Positions 10,285 to 22,496 of a DNA stretch of 28,771 nucleotides are shown one piece after another. The notes beneath the pieces are model-generated. The model was given only the letters and a program-made list of their open reading frames with translations. It was not told where the DNA came from and did no database searches. Position 1 is the stretch's first letter, and the number at the start of each line of letters is the position of its first letter. The translations under genes and the position numbers were made by a program. This DNA is from Ustulina deusta (lineage: Eukaryota > Ascomycota > Sordariomycetes > Xylariales > Xylariaceae). The stretch lies in the NCBI GenBank assembly GCA_023159155.1, contig JAJNNX010000106.1, forward strand, positions 1 to 28,771, in the 5' to 3' direction.

Positions 10285-10491
10285 TATAGCAGGGCTAGTA
10301 CTAGCGGCCCAAATCGGCTGATCTCCGGCTATATTTAGGGGTTCGAATAGCTATAAAAGCTTTCGAACTTCTGTAAGCAACACTTACTTAATACATATAA
10401 GAATTTATACTAGTTTTCTAATAGTAAGCGCTCTAGTTTGTTTTTGTTATTTTTAGTTGTTTTTGGTGTTAAGTTGCTATGTCCTTTTTTA
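10285..10491 (+). repeat. Right terminal repeat (LTR) of element B
   Basis: Direct copy of 6346-6614 lacking 62 bp. It is the better preserved copy. TATAAAAG at 10352-10359 is framed by GTTCGAA (10341-10347) and TTCGAAC (10362-10368), a perfect 7-bp inverted repeat that is mutated in the left copy. It ends CCTTTTTTTA immediately before the TTAT target duplication at 10492-10495. The 5' TG reads TA here (10285-10286). Confidence 0.8.
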
Positions 10492-13400
10492 TTATTTTTT
10501 AAAAATATTAAACTAAATATAATAAAAAATTAATATTTTATTTTGTTTATTTATTAAAAAAGTTCTATTAGAACTAATATAAAGTTATAAACTTATATAG
10601 CTTTAATATTTTTTAATATATTTTTAAATATATTATTTATTTTAAATTATTTTAGTTCTAGTTTAAATTTTGCTTTTTTAAGTTCTAACTTTTTTTTTTT
10701 TAAATGTTACTTTTTTTTTTATAAAAAACTTTTAAAATTATAGTTTATTTATTATTTAAATTAAAACTATAATTTATTTTAAATAGTAATATTTTTATAA
10801 ATTTATTATTTAAATTATTATAAATATATTTTATTAATAATAATAGTTTAATTTAATTATTTTATTATGTATTAAAATAATATCAAAAGTATTATTTAAA
10901 TATTTAATTTAGTTTTTTTGTTTATTTATTTATTTATAAATAATAAATTATTAATATTTAATTTTTAATTTTTAAAACTTTTATTAAAAATTTATATTTA
11001 TTTGCTTTTTTACATAATATAAAACCTTTTTATTTTATAAGTTTATTTATAATAATAAAAATAAAAATATATGATATTTTTATTATTAGTTTTTTTACTT
11101 TAAATAATTTTATAATAAAATTAAAGATAATAATTTTTTAACTTTTATTTAATAGTTTAATTATTTATATTAATTTATATAATTTATATTTTAATATTTT
11201 TATTTTTTTATATATATTATATTTTTATATAATTTTTTTAACTTTTCTTTAATTTTTACAAAGTTATATAAATATTAAATTTTTATTTTTATTTTAAATG
11301 ATTTTTAATATTTATACTATTTATTTTTATAAATATTTTAAATTAACTTTTTAAAAAATTTTAATAATATATAATATTTATTATTAATTTTTTAATTTTA
11401 TTAAATATTTTTTGTTTTATTTTTATTTATTAAAATATTTAATTTTTCTTATTAAGTTTATAAAAAATATTAAAATTTTTAATTTTTAAATTTAAATTTC
11501 TTTTTAATATTATTATAAATTTAAAAAAATTTGTTTTTTTTTTTAAATATATTAATAATTTAATATTTTTTAATATTATAAGTATTTTTTTAATATATTT
11601 AATAAATTTTTTAAATATTTTTAAATAAATTAAAATATTTATAATTTTTGTTTAAAAATTTGCTAATATATTAATAAAACTAAATAATATCATTAAATAT
11701 ATAAATAATTTATATAATATTTCAAAAACTATTTTTTATTTATTTTTAGTATAATTTTAATTTAGTAATAAATATTTAATAAATTTAATATTACAAATTA
11801 TTTTATTTTTTATAATTTATTTTTTAAATTTTTAATTTTTAATAAAATTTTTGTAAACTTTTTTATTTTTAAGTTTATATTTTTATAATTAATATATAAT
11901 TTTTATTTAACTTTCTTATTTTTTTTTAGTTTTTAATATTTATAAGATTAATAATTATATATATTTTTTTGCTAAATTTTGTTATAAATAATTATTTAAT
12001 TTTTTAAATTATTTTTTATTTATATAATATAATAAAAAATATTTTATAATTTTATTATTTATATTTTAATAATTTTATTTTTATATTATGTTTTTTTTTT
12101 AAATAGATTGCTAAATTTTTTATATTTGTTTAATATTTTAATATTAAATTTTAGTTTAAAATTTTTAATAAATATATATATTATAAACTTTATTTTTTTA
12201 AATTTATTTAACTTTTTTTTTTTTAGCTTTTTTAGCAGTTAAAATTTTTTTAATATATTTTAGTTTATTTTAAATTCATTCATTCATAAATAAAATATAA
12301 GTTTTCTTTTTATATTTTAAAATATTAAAAAAAAGTTCTATAGTTATAAAATATTAGATTTTTATTAATAATTATAAATAAATAAAGCTTATTTTTAAGT
12401 TTTATAAATATTTTTAAACTTTTAACAATTTGTAATAAAATAAAGTTTATTTAAGCTTTAATATTTATAAATATTTTTAGTTTATATTTATAATACTTTA
12501 AATTTATTAAAATATATATTAAAATATTTATATTTATTATATATAATATTTTTTTGATAAATTAAATTAATTATTAATTTTTTATATTTTTTATATTTTA
12601 TATATTTAATTTATATTTAATTTAGTTATAACTAAGCTTATTTTAAATAATAACTAATTTTTTTTTATAGTTTTTTTTATAATTATAACTTATTTTTTTA
12701 TTATATATTGTTTTATTAGTTTGTTTTTTTTAATAATTATTAATTTTTGTTTTTTTTATTAATAATATATATTACAAATTTTTTATAATATTTATGCTTT
12801 TTTTATAATATAATATTAATATATATTATTATAATAACTTTTTAAAATAAGTTTTTTTATTATTTTTAAATTTTTTAATATATTTATTCTAATTTTTATT
12901 AAGATTATATTATTTAGTTTTTATAGCTTATTTAGAATTTCTTATATTTAATAATCTAGTTTTGTTTTTAATATAAAGTAATTTATGTTATAAAGTTTTT
13001 TTTCTTTTTTTTCTTTTTTTCAGTCTAGTAATACTTTTTTAAATTAATTTAAATATTATATTATTTAACTATTTACTTATTAATTAATAATTATATTTTT
13101 TATAAATATAATTTTTAATTTATTTTAAATATTTATTATTTTTTAGTTAATTTTTTATAATTTAAATTTTTATTAAACTATTATTTATTAATAATAATTT
13201 TATATTAATTATATTTTTTTAGTTATAAATATTATATTTATTTATTTTTATAATAAATATAGTTTTTAGTTTTTGTTTTTTATAATTATATTATATTTAA
13301 ATAATCTAAATAATATATATTTTTATTTAAATATTTATTATTTTTATAATTATTATAAATTAAATATATATTATAATTATTTTTTATATTATATAAATAT

Positions 13401-14861
13401 TAATTTTATTTTATTTTTTTGATTTTCTACTAATAAAATAAAATAAATAAATTTTATTATTTTATTGTTATATTATATATATTTTTATTATATACTTTAT
13501 TAAAACTTTTTTATATATAAATAGTTTAACTATATTTTTAATAAGTTTAAATATATTAAATATTTTTTTATTTATAGTAATCATTATTATTATTTTATAA
13601 AACTTATTAATTATTAATATAAAAGTATTGTTTATATATTTTATTTAAAATATACTTATTATATTATACTAATTTGTAATATTACTATTATTATAGCTTT
13701 AGTTTATTTTATATTTTTATATTTTTATTTTTTTTATAGTTTATTTTAATTTTAAATATAATATTTTTTTTAATTATAGTTATCATATTTAATTTTGCTT
13801 TAGTTTATATTTTTATTAGTTATATTAAGTTTTATAAGTTCTATATAAGTTTTTATAACTATAAAATTTTATATTTATTAAATAAAACCTATTTTATTAT
13901 TTATAAAATTATGTATTAATTTTAATAGCTTAAGTAATATAGTTTTCAAATTTGTTTAATTTTTTGTTTTTATATAACTTATTTTAAACTAACTTTTTTA
14001 GTTTATTATAAAATATTATTATTAATATATTAACGTTTATTTATAAAGTTTGTGCTAAAAGTTTTTTAAATTTAACTATATATTTATATATTGCTTTTTT
14101 TAATATATTATTATAAGTTTTCGTTTAGTTTAATATTTTTTTTAAAAGTTTTTATATATATTTATTAATACTATTTTAAACTTTGTAATATTTTTAAATA
14201 TTGCTTTTATATTATTATTACAATTTAATTTTTTTTTTATATAATTTTTTATTATAAGTTTAAACTATTTTAAAACGTTTCTAATAAAATATTTTGCTAT
14301 ATTTAGGACTTTTTTTTTTTTTATATAAAATTTTTATTATAATATTAAATATATGTTTTAACTTTTTATTAAATTTTATTAATTATATAACCTTATATTT
14401 TTTTAGCTTATTAGTTATATTTATTTAATTTTTAAATTGTTTATTATTTTGTTTAAATTAAATAATATATATTTATAGTTAATTAAATAATTATTATATT
14501 TATTTTAGAATTAATTTTTAAAAAGCTATTTTATATTACTAGTTAATTAAGTTTATTTTAATAATTAATTAAATAATTATTCTTTAAAATACAATAACTT
14601 TGTTATATTAAACAAATTAATATAATAGTTTGCTATAGTATTATAATAACATAAGTTTATTTAATAAAAGATTAAAATTATAATAGATCTGATTTTTTAT
14701 AGCACTTATTAAAAAGTAAACTTTTATATAAATAATTCTAAGAACTACTTATATATTTAGATTTAAAAAAAAAAAAAACTATTTAACTATAAAATATAAC
14801 AAATATGTTTATAACTTTATAGCGAATTTTTTTTTAATGTTAGGTTTTATTAATTAAACTT
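10492..14861 (-). mobile_element. X-family retrotransposon, minus strand, upstream half with gag relic
   Basis: Continuation of the X element after the B insertion. 10492-10690 matches the complement of about 24470-24620, and about 12250-14860 matches the complement of 25490-28340 (for example, around 14640-14690 against 25630-25740). 10700-12250 has no second copy in the window. All frames are closed. The gag zinc-knuckle spacing described at 26577 is partly visible here at about 13750-13785 on the minus strand, with its last cysteine position out of register. The 5' LTR is at 14862-15066. Confidence 0.65.
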
Positions 14862-15066
14862 TGTTATTTTTAGCTTACCTGCTTACTAGTAATCCAGGCT
14901 TACGCTGTTACTAATGATTTAGGCTTACTTTTTTACTAGTAATCTAGTAATCTATTACGTAACTTAAAGCTTTTAATACTTGTTTATTAGCTATATACTA
15001 AAAGCCCCTTTCTATGCTCTGCGCCTAGTCCTTTTAACAAGTCCTTTATACTATTAGTTCGTAATA
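14862..15066 (-). repeat. 5' LTR of the minus-strand X element
   Basis: Read on the minus strand it starts TATTACGAACTAATAG (ancestrally TGTTACG) at 15066 and ends AATAACA at 14862, so TGTTA/TAACA ends are inferred. The start aligns with the island at 25235 (TATTACGGACCAA), as do the adjacent AGGACTAGGC stretches, and downstream 5' leader sequence is also shared. It keeps more G+C than its surroundings and contains three tandem 25-bp units. Confidence 0.65.
14873..14947. repeat. Three 25-bp tandem repeats inside the X LTR
   Basis: Units at 14873-14897, 14898-14922 and 14923-14947 all begin GCTTAC and share ACTA.T.AT; they differ mostly at the variable positions after GCTTAC. The plus-strand X LTR at 25235 has instead a 63-bp tandem pair in the corresponding place, so the array differs between copies. 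Confidence 0.8.
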
Positions 15067-15911
15067 ATATAATAAAGCACTTTATAAATAAAATATATAT
15101 ATATATTAAAAAAAATATAAGTTTTTTATAACTAGTTTTTAAATTAAAATTATTATTAAAGCACTAATGAAAAGTTTAATATATTATTATTTTAAATAAT
15201 ATTGAAATAATTGTTTTAAATTATAATAAATAATTAATTTAAATTTAATAAAATAATTTATATATTAAAAAATATATTTTAATTAATTAGTTTATATAAA
15301 TAAAGCTAATATAACTTATTATATAAAAAGTTTTATTATATATTATAAACTTTTTTTTAAACATATTATATATTTTTAATATATATTATATAATAATAAA
15401 TTTATATTAAAATAGTTTTGTTTGATTTTATTATTTTTAATTTATTATATTTATTATATAATTAAAATCTATATAATATAAATATAAATTTAATATAAAT
15501 AATTATAATATTAATAAGTAATAAAACATATTTATATAAACTTATTAAATTATTTATTTAAATTAAATTAATAAAAAAGTTTTTAAAGCTTTTTATTTTA
15601 TTAGTTATAAATATTTTGAATAAATTAACAGCAAATTTAATATTAATTTATATAGTTTTTTTTTTAAAAAACAATTAATAATATATAAAAGTAAATTTAT
15701 TATATTACTAATAAAAAAAAATTCTAAAAAAAAAATAAAGTATAAATAAAGCAAATAATATTTAAATTTTAAATTAAATTATAATTTTTTAAATAAAAAA
15801 TTTTTAAACTATATTTAGGTTAAATTTAACTTTAATCTTTTCATAACTAGAATTTTTTATTAAATTATTATAAGCTATTATATATTTTTATTATATATAT
15901 AGTATTATAAT
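15067..15911. other. AT-rich relic, no assignable feature
   Basis: About 845 bp of A/T-dominated sequence with no ORF and no convincing match elsewhere in the window. It is probably the original target of the X insertion or a still older relic. Confidence 0.5.
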
Positions 15912-16017
15912 TGTTATGCCGTAATGGCATAATAAGGCTAATACACGCGGAGGCTGCAACACTTGCAGTCCTTTGGTCTTTTAGCGCAATAGTGACGCTC
16001 GGCAATTCGTCCCAACA
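15912..16017. mobile_element. 106-bp TG...CA mini-element with 5-bp target duplication
   Basis: Starts TGTTATGCC and ends CCCAACA (TGTT/AACA ends), flanked by ATAAT at 15907-15911 and at 16018-16022. It is GC-balanced and unmutated. Three hairpins lie in order: TTATGCC/GGCATAA (15914-15932), CTGCAA/TTGCAG (15954-15968, 3-base loop) and AGCG/CGCT (15983-15999). Size and ends fit a solo LTR of a very small (TRIM/SMART-like) retrotransposon. ATAAT is a common word in this DNA, so the duplication is weaker evidence than its perfection suggests. Confidence 0.65.
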
Positions 16018-16906
16018 ATAATAATAATTAAAACATAATATATTTATATAATTATTAAACTAAATTTTATATATAAATATATTATATTAAAAAATCAAGC
16101 TTTATTTATATTGAGTTTTTTTAATATTAAAATATTTTATAGTTAATCTTAAAATAAAATGTTTTAAAGCTTCAAGCTTTTTATTTATTAATATTTTATA
16201 ATACTATTTTATTATATTAAAAAATTAATAATTTAATAGTTTTAAGTTTTTTTTGTTTATTTTTATATTATAAATATATTAAATAATATTATAGCAAAAA
16301 TTATAGCTTATATATATATTATAATTAATACTTAAATAAATTAACTTACTTTAGAATATATTTTTTGCTTAAGTTTTTATAAAAATATTATATATAAATT
16401 AAAATAATAATAAATAATCTATAATATAAATTAATATATTTTTTTAATTTAGTAGTTTATTTATATAAATTATTAAATAAGCTAGTCTTTTTGTTATATT
16501 TAATACTATATAAACTTTAAAATAGTTTTTGTTTATTTTTATATTATAAACAAGTACTTAAAAATATAATTTATTTTATACTAGTTATATTACTAACTTT
16601 AAAAAGCTTAATATATGCTATTTTTAAAGGTTATTTAAGTTAAAATTATTATAAATAATTTTTTTAAGCAAAAAAAACTATATTACATTATAATAAATAT
16701 TATATTAATTATTAATATATTATATAAGTTTTTATTAATTATAGCTATTTTTAATATAAATTTAGCTAATATTAATTTTATAACTAGGTTTTTTTTTAAA
16801 TTTTTTTATTTATAAAAAAATAAATATAAAAGTTTTTAAATATTAATATAAACTAAATATAATACAAATATATATAAATTTATTAATAAGCTAAACTATT
16901 ATATTT
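16018..16906. other. AT-rich relic, no assignable feature
   Basis: About 890 bp with no ORF and no repeat relationship that I could establish. It lies between the 106-bp element and LTR-like repeat D2. Confidence 0.5.
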
Positions 16907-17156
16907 TGTTAGGTGGCTAGGGGGTACAATATTGTACGTAACAAAGGGGTAAAATAAATAACTGTATATATTGATCTATCTGTCTAACTATCCGTACAAA
17001 GGTAAGACTTTTATATAGAGGATTCTTATATAATAAGGGAATTCTGCATATATATACCGCTTACGCAATTGGACTAACAGCCAATTGCTATTATTGTATA
17101 AATAGTTTTATATATAGTTAGTAGTAGCTTTGTGCGTAGTTAACACTATTATTATA
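16907..17156 (+). repeat. LTR-like repeat D2, better-preserved copy
   Basis: Begins TGTTAGGTGGCTAGGGGG and ends GTTAACACTATTATTATA; the end is either TAACA at 17145 or the TA (ancestral CA) at 17156. Contains a perfect 14-bp palindrome GTACAATATTGTAC (16924-16937) and an 8-bp inverted repeat GCAATTGG/CCAATTGC (17065-17072 and 17081-17088). Both structures are eroded by transitions in D1 (2189). Mutation is not one-directional: D1 keeps GGACCAAC where D2 has GGACTAAC. No target duplication was found. Confidence 0.75.
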
Positions 17157-17502
17157 ATATATTTTATATATTTTTATTATTAATTTATTAATTTATAGTT
17201 TTTTTATATTAATTTTAATAAAGTAGTATATATTAAATAAATATATAAGTTTTTATAGTACTAGCTATATAAGTTTATTTTATTTTAAAAATATAAAGTT
17301 AGTTAATTTTTAATAAACTTTATTTATTAAAATATAAATTAATAATTATAGCAAAATTAGCTTAAAAAATATTTATTAGTTTATTGTTTAAAAAAGTTAT
17401 TTAATAGATTTAAAAATAAATATTTTAGTGTACTATAAATATAAAAACTTTTTAAAGCAAGTTTAAAAAAAAGTAAATTTTTATTAATATATAAATATTA
17501 AT
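17157..17502. other. AT-rich spacer, nothing recognised
   Basis: About 345 bp between D2 and LTR C2 with no ORF, structure or repeat match that I can support. Confidence 0.5.
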
Positions 17503-17729
17503 TAAATTATAATAGTTTTAGTAAGACTTATAAGAACTCTACACTTATATAGCAATAAAATAGGAAATTTACGTACAAACTAACCTATAACTCTATAGCT
17601 ATATATATAAAGTTTATATTTATTTATTTTATAAATTCTAACTTTTTTTTTTTTTTTTTTTTAATTTAAAATCTTTATTTATAATATTAATAAACTAGCT
17701 ATAAAAACTTTATTTAATTAATTATAATA
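17503..17729 (+). repeat. C-family LTR, copy C2 (5' LTR)
   Basis: Same landmarks as C1: GCAATAAAATAGG near 17551, GCTATATATATAAAG near 17598, a run of 20 T at 17643-17662, and an end reading TTATAATA (ancestrally TTATAACA). It is followed by CTATTTTAAGCTTACTAATT, the leader also found after C5 and C6, which marks it as a 5' LTR. Confidence 0.8.
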
Positions 17730-20700
17730 CTATTTTAAGCTTACTAATTATTTATTAATAAATATTTAATAAATATATATTTTTTATTTTATTATAATTA
17801 ATAAAATATAAATAATTTTTTTTAATTATATATTTAATATAAAAGATTATATATTTTATAATATAAATTTAACTTTAATATAATTTTAATAAAATTTTGA
17901 ATTTTTTAATATATTTATTTTAATATTTTTAAAAAATAACTATAATTTAATAATAAAAAATATATTTAAAAATATTAATTTTAAATTTTTTAGTTTTATT
18001 ATTTTATTTATTTTTTATTTTATTAATTTATTTTTTAATATTTTAAACTTTATTTATATTAAAAAAGCTAAAATATAAAAAACTAATTTTAATAAATTCA
18101 TAAAAAATAAAACTTTATTTAATAATTAGGTTTATAAACTAATAAAAAAGCTAAATAAAAATATTATTATATTTTAAATTAAAAATAACTAATTTTAATA
18201 TATTATAACCTAATTAAAAAAATATACTAAAAAATTAATAAAACTATATTTTTATTTAATTAAAAAACTATTTAATAATATGATTAAAATAATTTAAATT
18301 TATATATATAAAACTAATAAAAATATTAATTTATTAAATTATAACAAAAATATAAATTATAGAACTATTTTTATATAAACTTAAAAAAAAATTTATATAA
18401 AGTTTTTATAAATTTAAATATTTTTTATAAATTATTTATTAATATATAAAATTAAATAAGCTTATAAAAATTATTAATAAATTAAACTTTTAATAAACTT
18501 ATTTATTAAGTTTTAGTTAATTTTAAACATTTTAAAATATTTATTTCAAAATAATTAAAAAAAAATATTAATTATAAAAAAAAAAAAAGCTTATTAAAAT
18601 AATAAAACTTATTTTATTTATAATAAAAAAGAATATTTATTAATTAACTATTTTAATTAAAAGCTTAAAATTTTAAATGTTTAATTAGCTAAAAAAATCT
18701 ATAATAAAAATAGTTTTAATAATTTATTTAATTTAAAAAATAAATAAAACTAATAAAAGTTTTTTTATTAGTTTTTTTATTTATTTTAATTAAAATATAT
18801 AACTAAAATAAATTAATTATTTTTAAAATATTTATTTAATTATAAATTAATAATATTAAAATAAAAATTTTAGTTTTATATAATATTAAAACTTATATTT
18901 TTTTAATAATTAATTATAAATTTGTATAATAAATTAAATAATAATTAAAAAAAAAATAGTTTATTTAGCTAAACTTTAAAAGTTTTATAACTATTAAAGC
19001 AAAATAGTTAGTAAAATTTATAAATATTTAATATATATTATAAAAATTAATAATTAATAATTTAAAAATTAAATATTTCAAATTATTAATTTTAGTTATA
19101 ATATTATTATTAATATTAAATAATTAATAAAATAAAATATTTTATTTTTATTAATAATTATAATTAAACTTTTTAGCTATAAATAATAAAATATAAACCT
19201 AAAAATATAAAAAAATATTAAAAAAATATTATTAAATATTAAAATAATTTTTTAAAAATAAAATAATTATTTTAGCAATAACTAAAACTAAAAAAATATA
19301 AAAAAGATTTAGGATTTTTAAACTTAAAACAAAAAAAGTTTATATAATAATTTTAAACAAAAAAAACTAAACTATTATTAAAAAAATTATATAAGATTTT
19401 TAAAATTATTTTTATTAAAATAAATAAAAATAATTAGCTAAAAAAACTTTAAAAAAATTTATTATAATTAAGTTTATAATAATTAAAAATAATTAATATT
19501 TTATAAAAAAAATAAATTTAAATTAAGTAAATAAAACTATAAAAAACTTTTAATAATAAACTAATTTTATTTTAAAAAAAAAAAAAACTTTAAATATATA
19601 AAATTAATATTAAATTTTTTGTTTTTTTAATTATTATATTTAAAAAGATTTTTTGTTAAAAAAAAATGTAAAATTTTATTATTATTATAACTAAATTTTA
19701 ATATAGTACTAAAACTTAATAATAAAAAATATATTTTTAAGTTTTATTAATATTAATTATTTATATAATTTATTTTATTTAAAAAAAAGTTTATAAATAA
19801 ACTATTAATTATAAATTTTATTAAATAAAATATAAACTTAAATATTATTTTTATTTTATTTATATTTAAATTTAAATTAATTATTAATAAAAAAATATAT
19901 ATTATTATTTTTTTTTAAATTTGCAAAAAAATATTTTAATAAAAAGTTTTATTATTTAGTCTAAAAATAAAACCTGTTTAGTAATAAGTTTTTATTAATA
20001 TATAAATCTAAAAACTTTTAAATAAATTTATAAGTATTTATATAAATAATATTAAACTTATTATAAAAAAATAATTTATTGCTTATATTAAACTAAATAT
20101 AAAAAAAATATTAAAAAGTTTTGTTTTAATATATTTATTATTAATTATATAAAAATAGTTATAAAAGCTAAAATAAAAATAAAAATTAATTTTATAAAAG
20201 TTTAAGCAATTTTAAAAATATTAAATTAATGTAGTTATTTTTTAAGCTTTATAATTATATTTATATATTTATTTATTATATTAATAAAATTGCTACTTTT
20301 TCAAATTAATTATTAAAAAAAAATAAGCTATTTATAATAAAACTAAAATAAAAATAAACTTTTAAACATATAAAACTACTAATATATAAAATATTTATTT
20401 TAGTTTTTTTTAAGCTTAGCTAACTAATACAAATAAATAAAAATTTATTTAATAATAATAAAAAAATATAATATAAAAACTTATAAAATATTTTTTTAAA
20501 ATAATAATATTAATTAAATAAATTTATTTAATTTAAAACTATAAATTTTTAATAATAATATAAATTTCAAAATATTATTATTTAAAATTTTTTAAAACTA
20601 AATTTTTTATAATAATTAATTATTAAGCTTTATTATATTTTTTAAATAAATAGATTTTATTAATATAATAAATATATTAAACTAATTTTTTATTAAATTT

Positions 20701-22265
20701 TAATATTATTTTTTAATACTAACTAAAATAAAAAAATATAATAGTTAATGTTTTATTAAAAAAAAAAAAAAATTTAATAATATTAGTTCTATTTAATAAA
20801 ATATTAAGTTTTATATTAATTATAGATTTTTTTTTTAATATTTTTTAAAAAGTTAACTTAATAAACCTAATTAAACAAAAAAACTAGCTATAAAATTTAA
20901 GAAATAAAAACAAAAAACTATATATATTTAAAATTATTTTAAATAAAATTATTTTTTTAATATAATTTTAATTTAAAAAACTTATATATTTTTAATTATT
21001 ATATATTAAAATTAATATAAAATATTATTAGTTTTATTTAAAATATAATTATAAATAATATATATATAATTATTATAACTATAAAAAAACAAAATATTAT
21101 AAAACAAAACTTTTAGCTTTGTTTATTTATTATTTATGCTAGCTATAATATAACAATATATAATAATAAATAATAAAATTATATTATTTAATTAATAAAA
21201 TTATAACTATATATAAATATTTATAAATAAGTTTAGCTATTTAATTATAATTTTATTTAGCAAAAAAATAAATATTATAAAGATTTCTATAAATTTTTTA
21301 ATATATTAAATAATACAAAATTATTTATTTTTAAATTTATAGCAATAATTAATAGTTTTATAAACATTAAGTACTACTTTAATAATATTTACTACTTTTA
21401 AACTTAAAAAATAATAAAATTAATTAATTAAAAACTAAACTAATAACTTTATTTTTATATTAATAAATATTAAAACAATTAAAATATAAAACTTCTTAAT
21501 AATAAATATTAATAAAACTATTATAAATTTTAATATTAAGCAATAAACGTTTAAATTAGTTTGCTAAACTTAAAATATTAAAAAAAAATTATATAATATA
21601 GCAACTTTTATATAAAAACAATACAAGCTATAAGCTAATAAAACAAATACTTAATAAATTTTAAAATAAAAAACAAAAATTAAAAAAGAAAAAAAAGCTT
21701 TGTGACATAAGCAATAACTACTAAACTAAACTTTTAATTAATTAGACCTTTTAAAATCTTAAAAAAATAAAAATTTAATTATATTTTTAATTTGTTTAAT
21801 TTTTATAAAACAAAAACCTTATTTTATACTAACTAATTATAAAAAATAAATAATAACCTTTTATTTTAATAAATCTAATTATTACTTTTAGCTAAAAATA
21901 TTAATAATAAAACAGAATTTAAAATTAAACAAATCAAATAATTAAAAATATATAAAAAAAACAAAAAGCTATAATATTAAATTGCTTAAAAAAGCTATAA
22001 TCTTAATAATATTTAATATATAGCTTAAAATTTTAAAAATATACTAATTAAGCTTAACTAATTTTATAAAACTTATAAAAAAACTTTTAAATTTTTTATA
22101 AAATTATAAAAATAAATATATATAATAGCAACTAATAAATTTATAAACAATTAAAAAAATAATAATAAAATAATATAATATAAAAAACTATATAAACTTA
22201 ATATTATTAATAATTTTAAATTAAAACTATATTTAAACTTTTAGTTTTAAAAAAAAATAATATAA

Positions 22266-22496
22266 TAGTTAGTATAGTTTTAGCAAAACTTATAAAAACT
22301 CTAGACCTATATAACAATAAAATAAAAAATCTATATATAAACTAACCTATAATTTTATAGCTATATATATAAAATCTATATCTACCTACTTTATAAACTT
22401 TAATTATTTTTCTTTCTTTTGTTTTTTAAAGCTTAAAGTCTTTATTTATAATATTAATAAACTAGCTATAAAAGCTTTACTTAACTAATTATAACA
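22266..22496 (+). repeat. C-family LTR, copy C3 (3' LTR)
   Basis: Starts TAGTTAGTATAG and ends ATTATAACA. Preceded by the C 3' internal region. Its T-run is broken by C and G (TTTTTCTTTCTTTTG near 22406), unlike the pure runs of 17-23 T in the other copies. Confidence 0.8.

Larger units (their letters stand above)
6346..10491 (+). mobile_element. Element B: non-coding LTR-type retrotransposon inserted in X
   Basis: A 4146-bp element bounded by direct terminal repeats (6346-6614 and 10285-10491) and a TTAT target duplication. It starts TGCAGCAGG and ends TTTTTTTA, consistent with TG...CA ends after a C-to-T change. Each terminal repeat carries TATAAAAG, and a short purine-rich stretch (AAATAAGAAAAG) lies just before the right repeat, where a polypurine tract would be; together these suggest plus orientation. 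I found no primer-binding site. The interior has no recognisable gag or pol remnant; instead it holds about 17 diverged palindromic units and a nested 203-bp element. It resembles a non-autonomous, large-retrotransposon-derivative type element, but former coding sequence erased by mutation cannot be excluded. Confidence 0.7.
17503..22496 (+). mobile_element. Complete C-family LTR retrotransposon, RIP-destroyed
   Basis: About 5.0 kb between two direct LTRs (C2 and C3). The order is LTR, a leader of about 160 bp shared with the sequence after C5 and C6 (17730-17893), an internal region homologous to the X element (17926 to about 20770), a further unmatched stretch, a 3' region shared with 2440-3626 (from 21046), and LTR. 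All frames are closed and no protein motif could be verified. Compared with the C element at 23843 it lacks a block of about 380 bp (24213-24590), so it is internally deleted or a non-autonomous variant. No clear target duplication is visible: TTAAT precedes C2 and CTTTA follows C3. Confidence 0.7.

Noticed and set aside
12996..13023. Polypyrimidine tract followed by CAG resembling a 3' splice site
   Set aside because: It lies in the antisense strand of the X element; the homologous place at 27345 is a purine-rich stretch. No gene surrounds it.
2189..17156. A single 15-kb retrotransposon bounded by D1 and D2
   Set aside because: The interval is filled by other elements, no D internal sequence is recognisable, and no target duplication matches.
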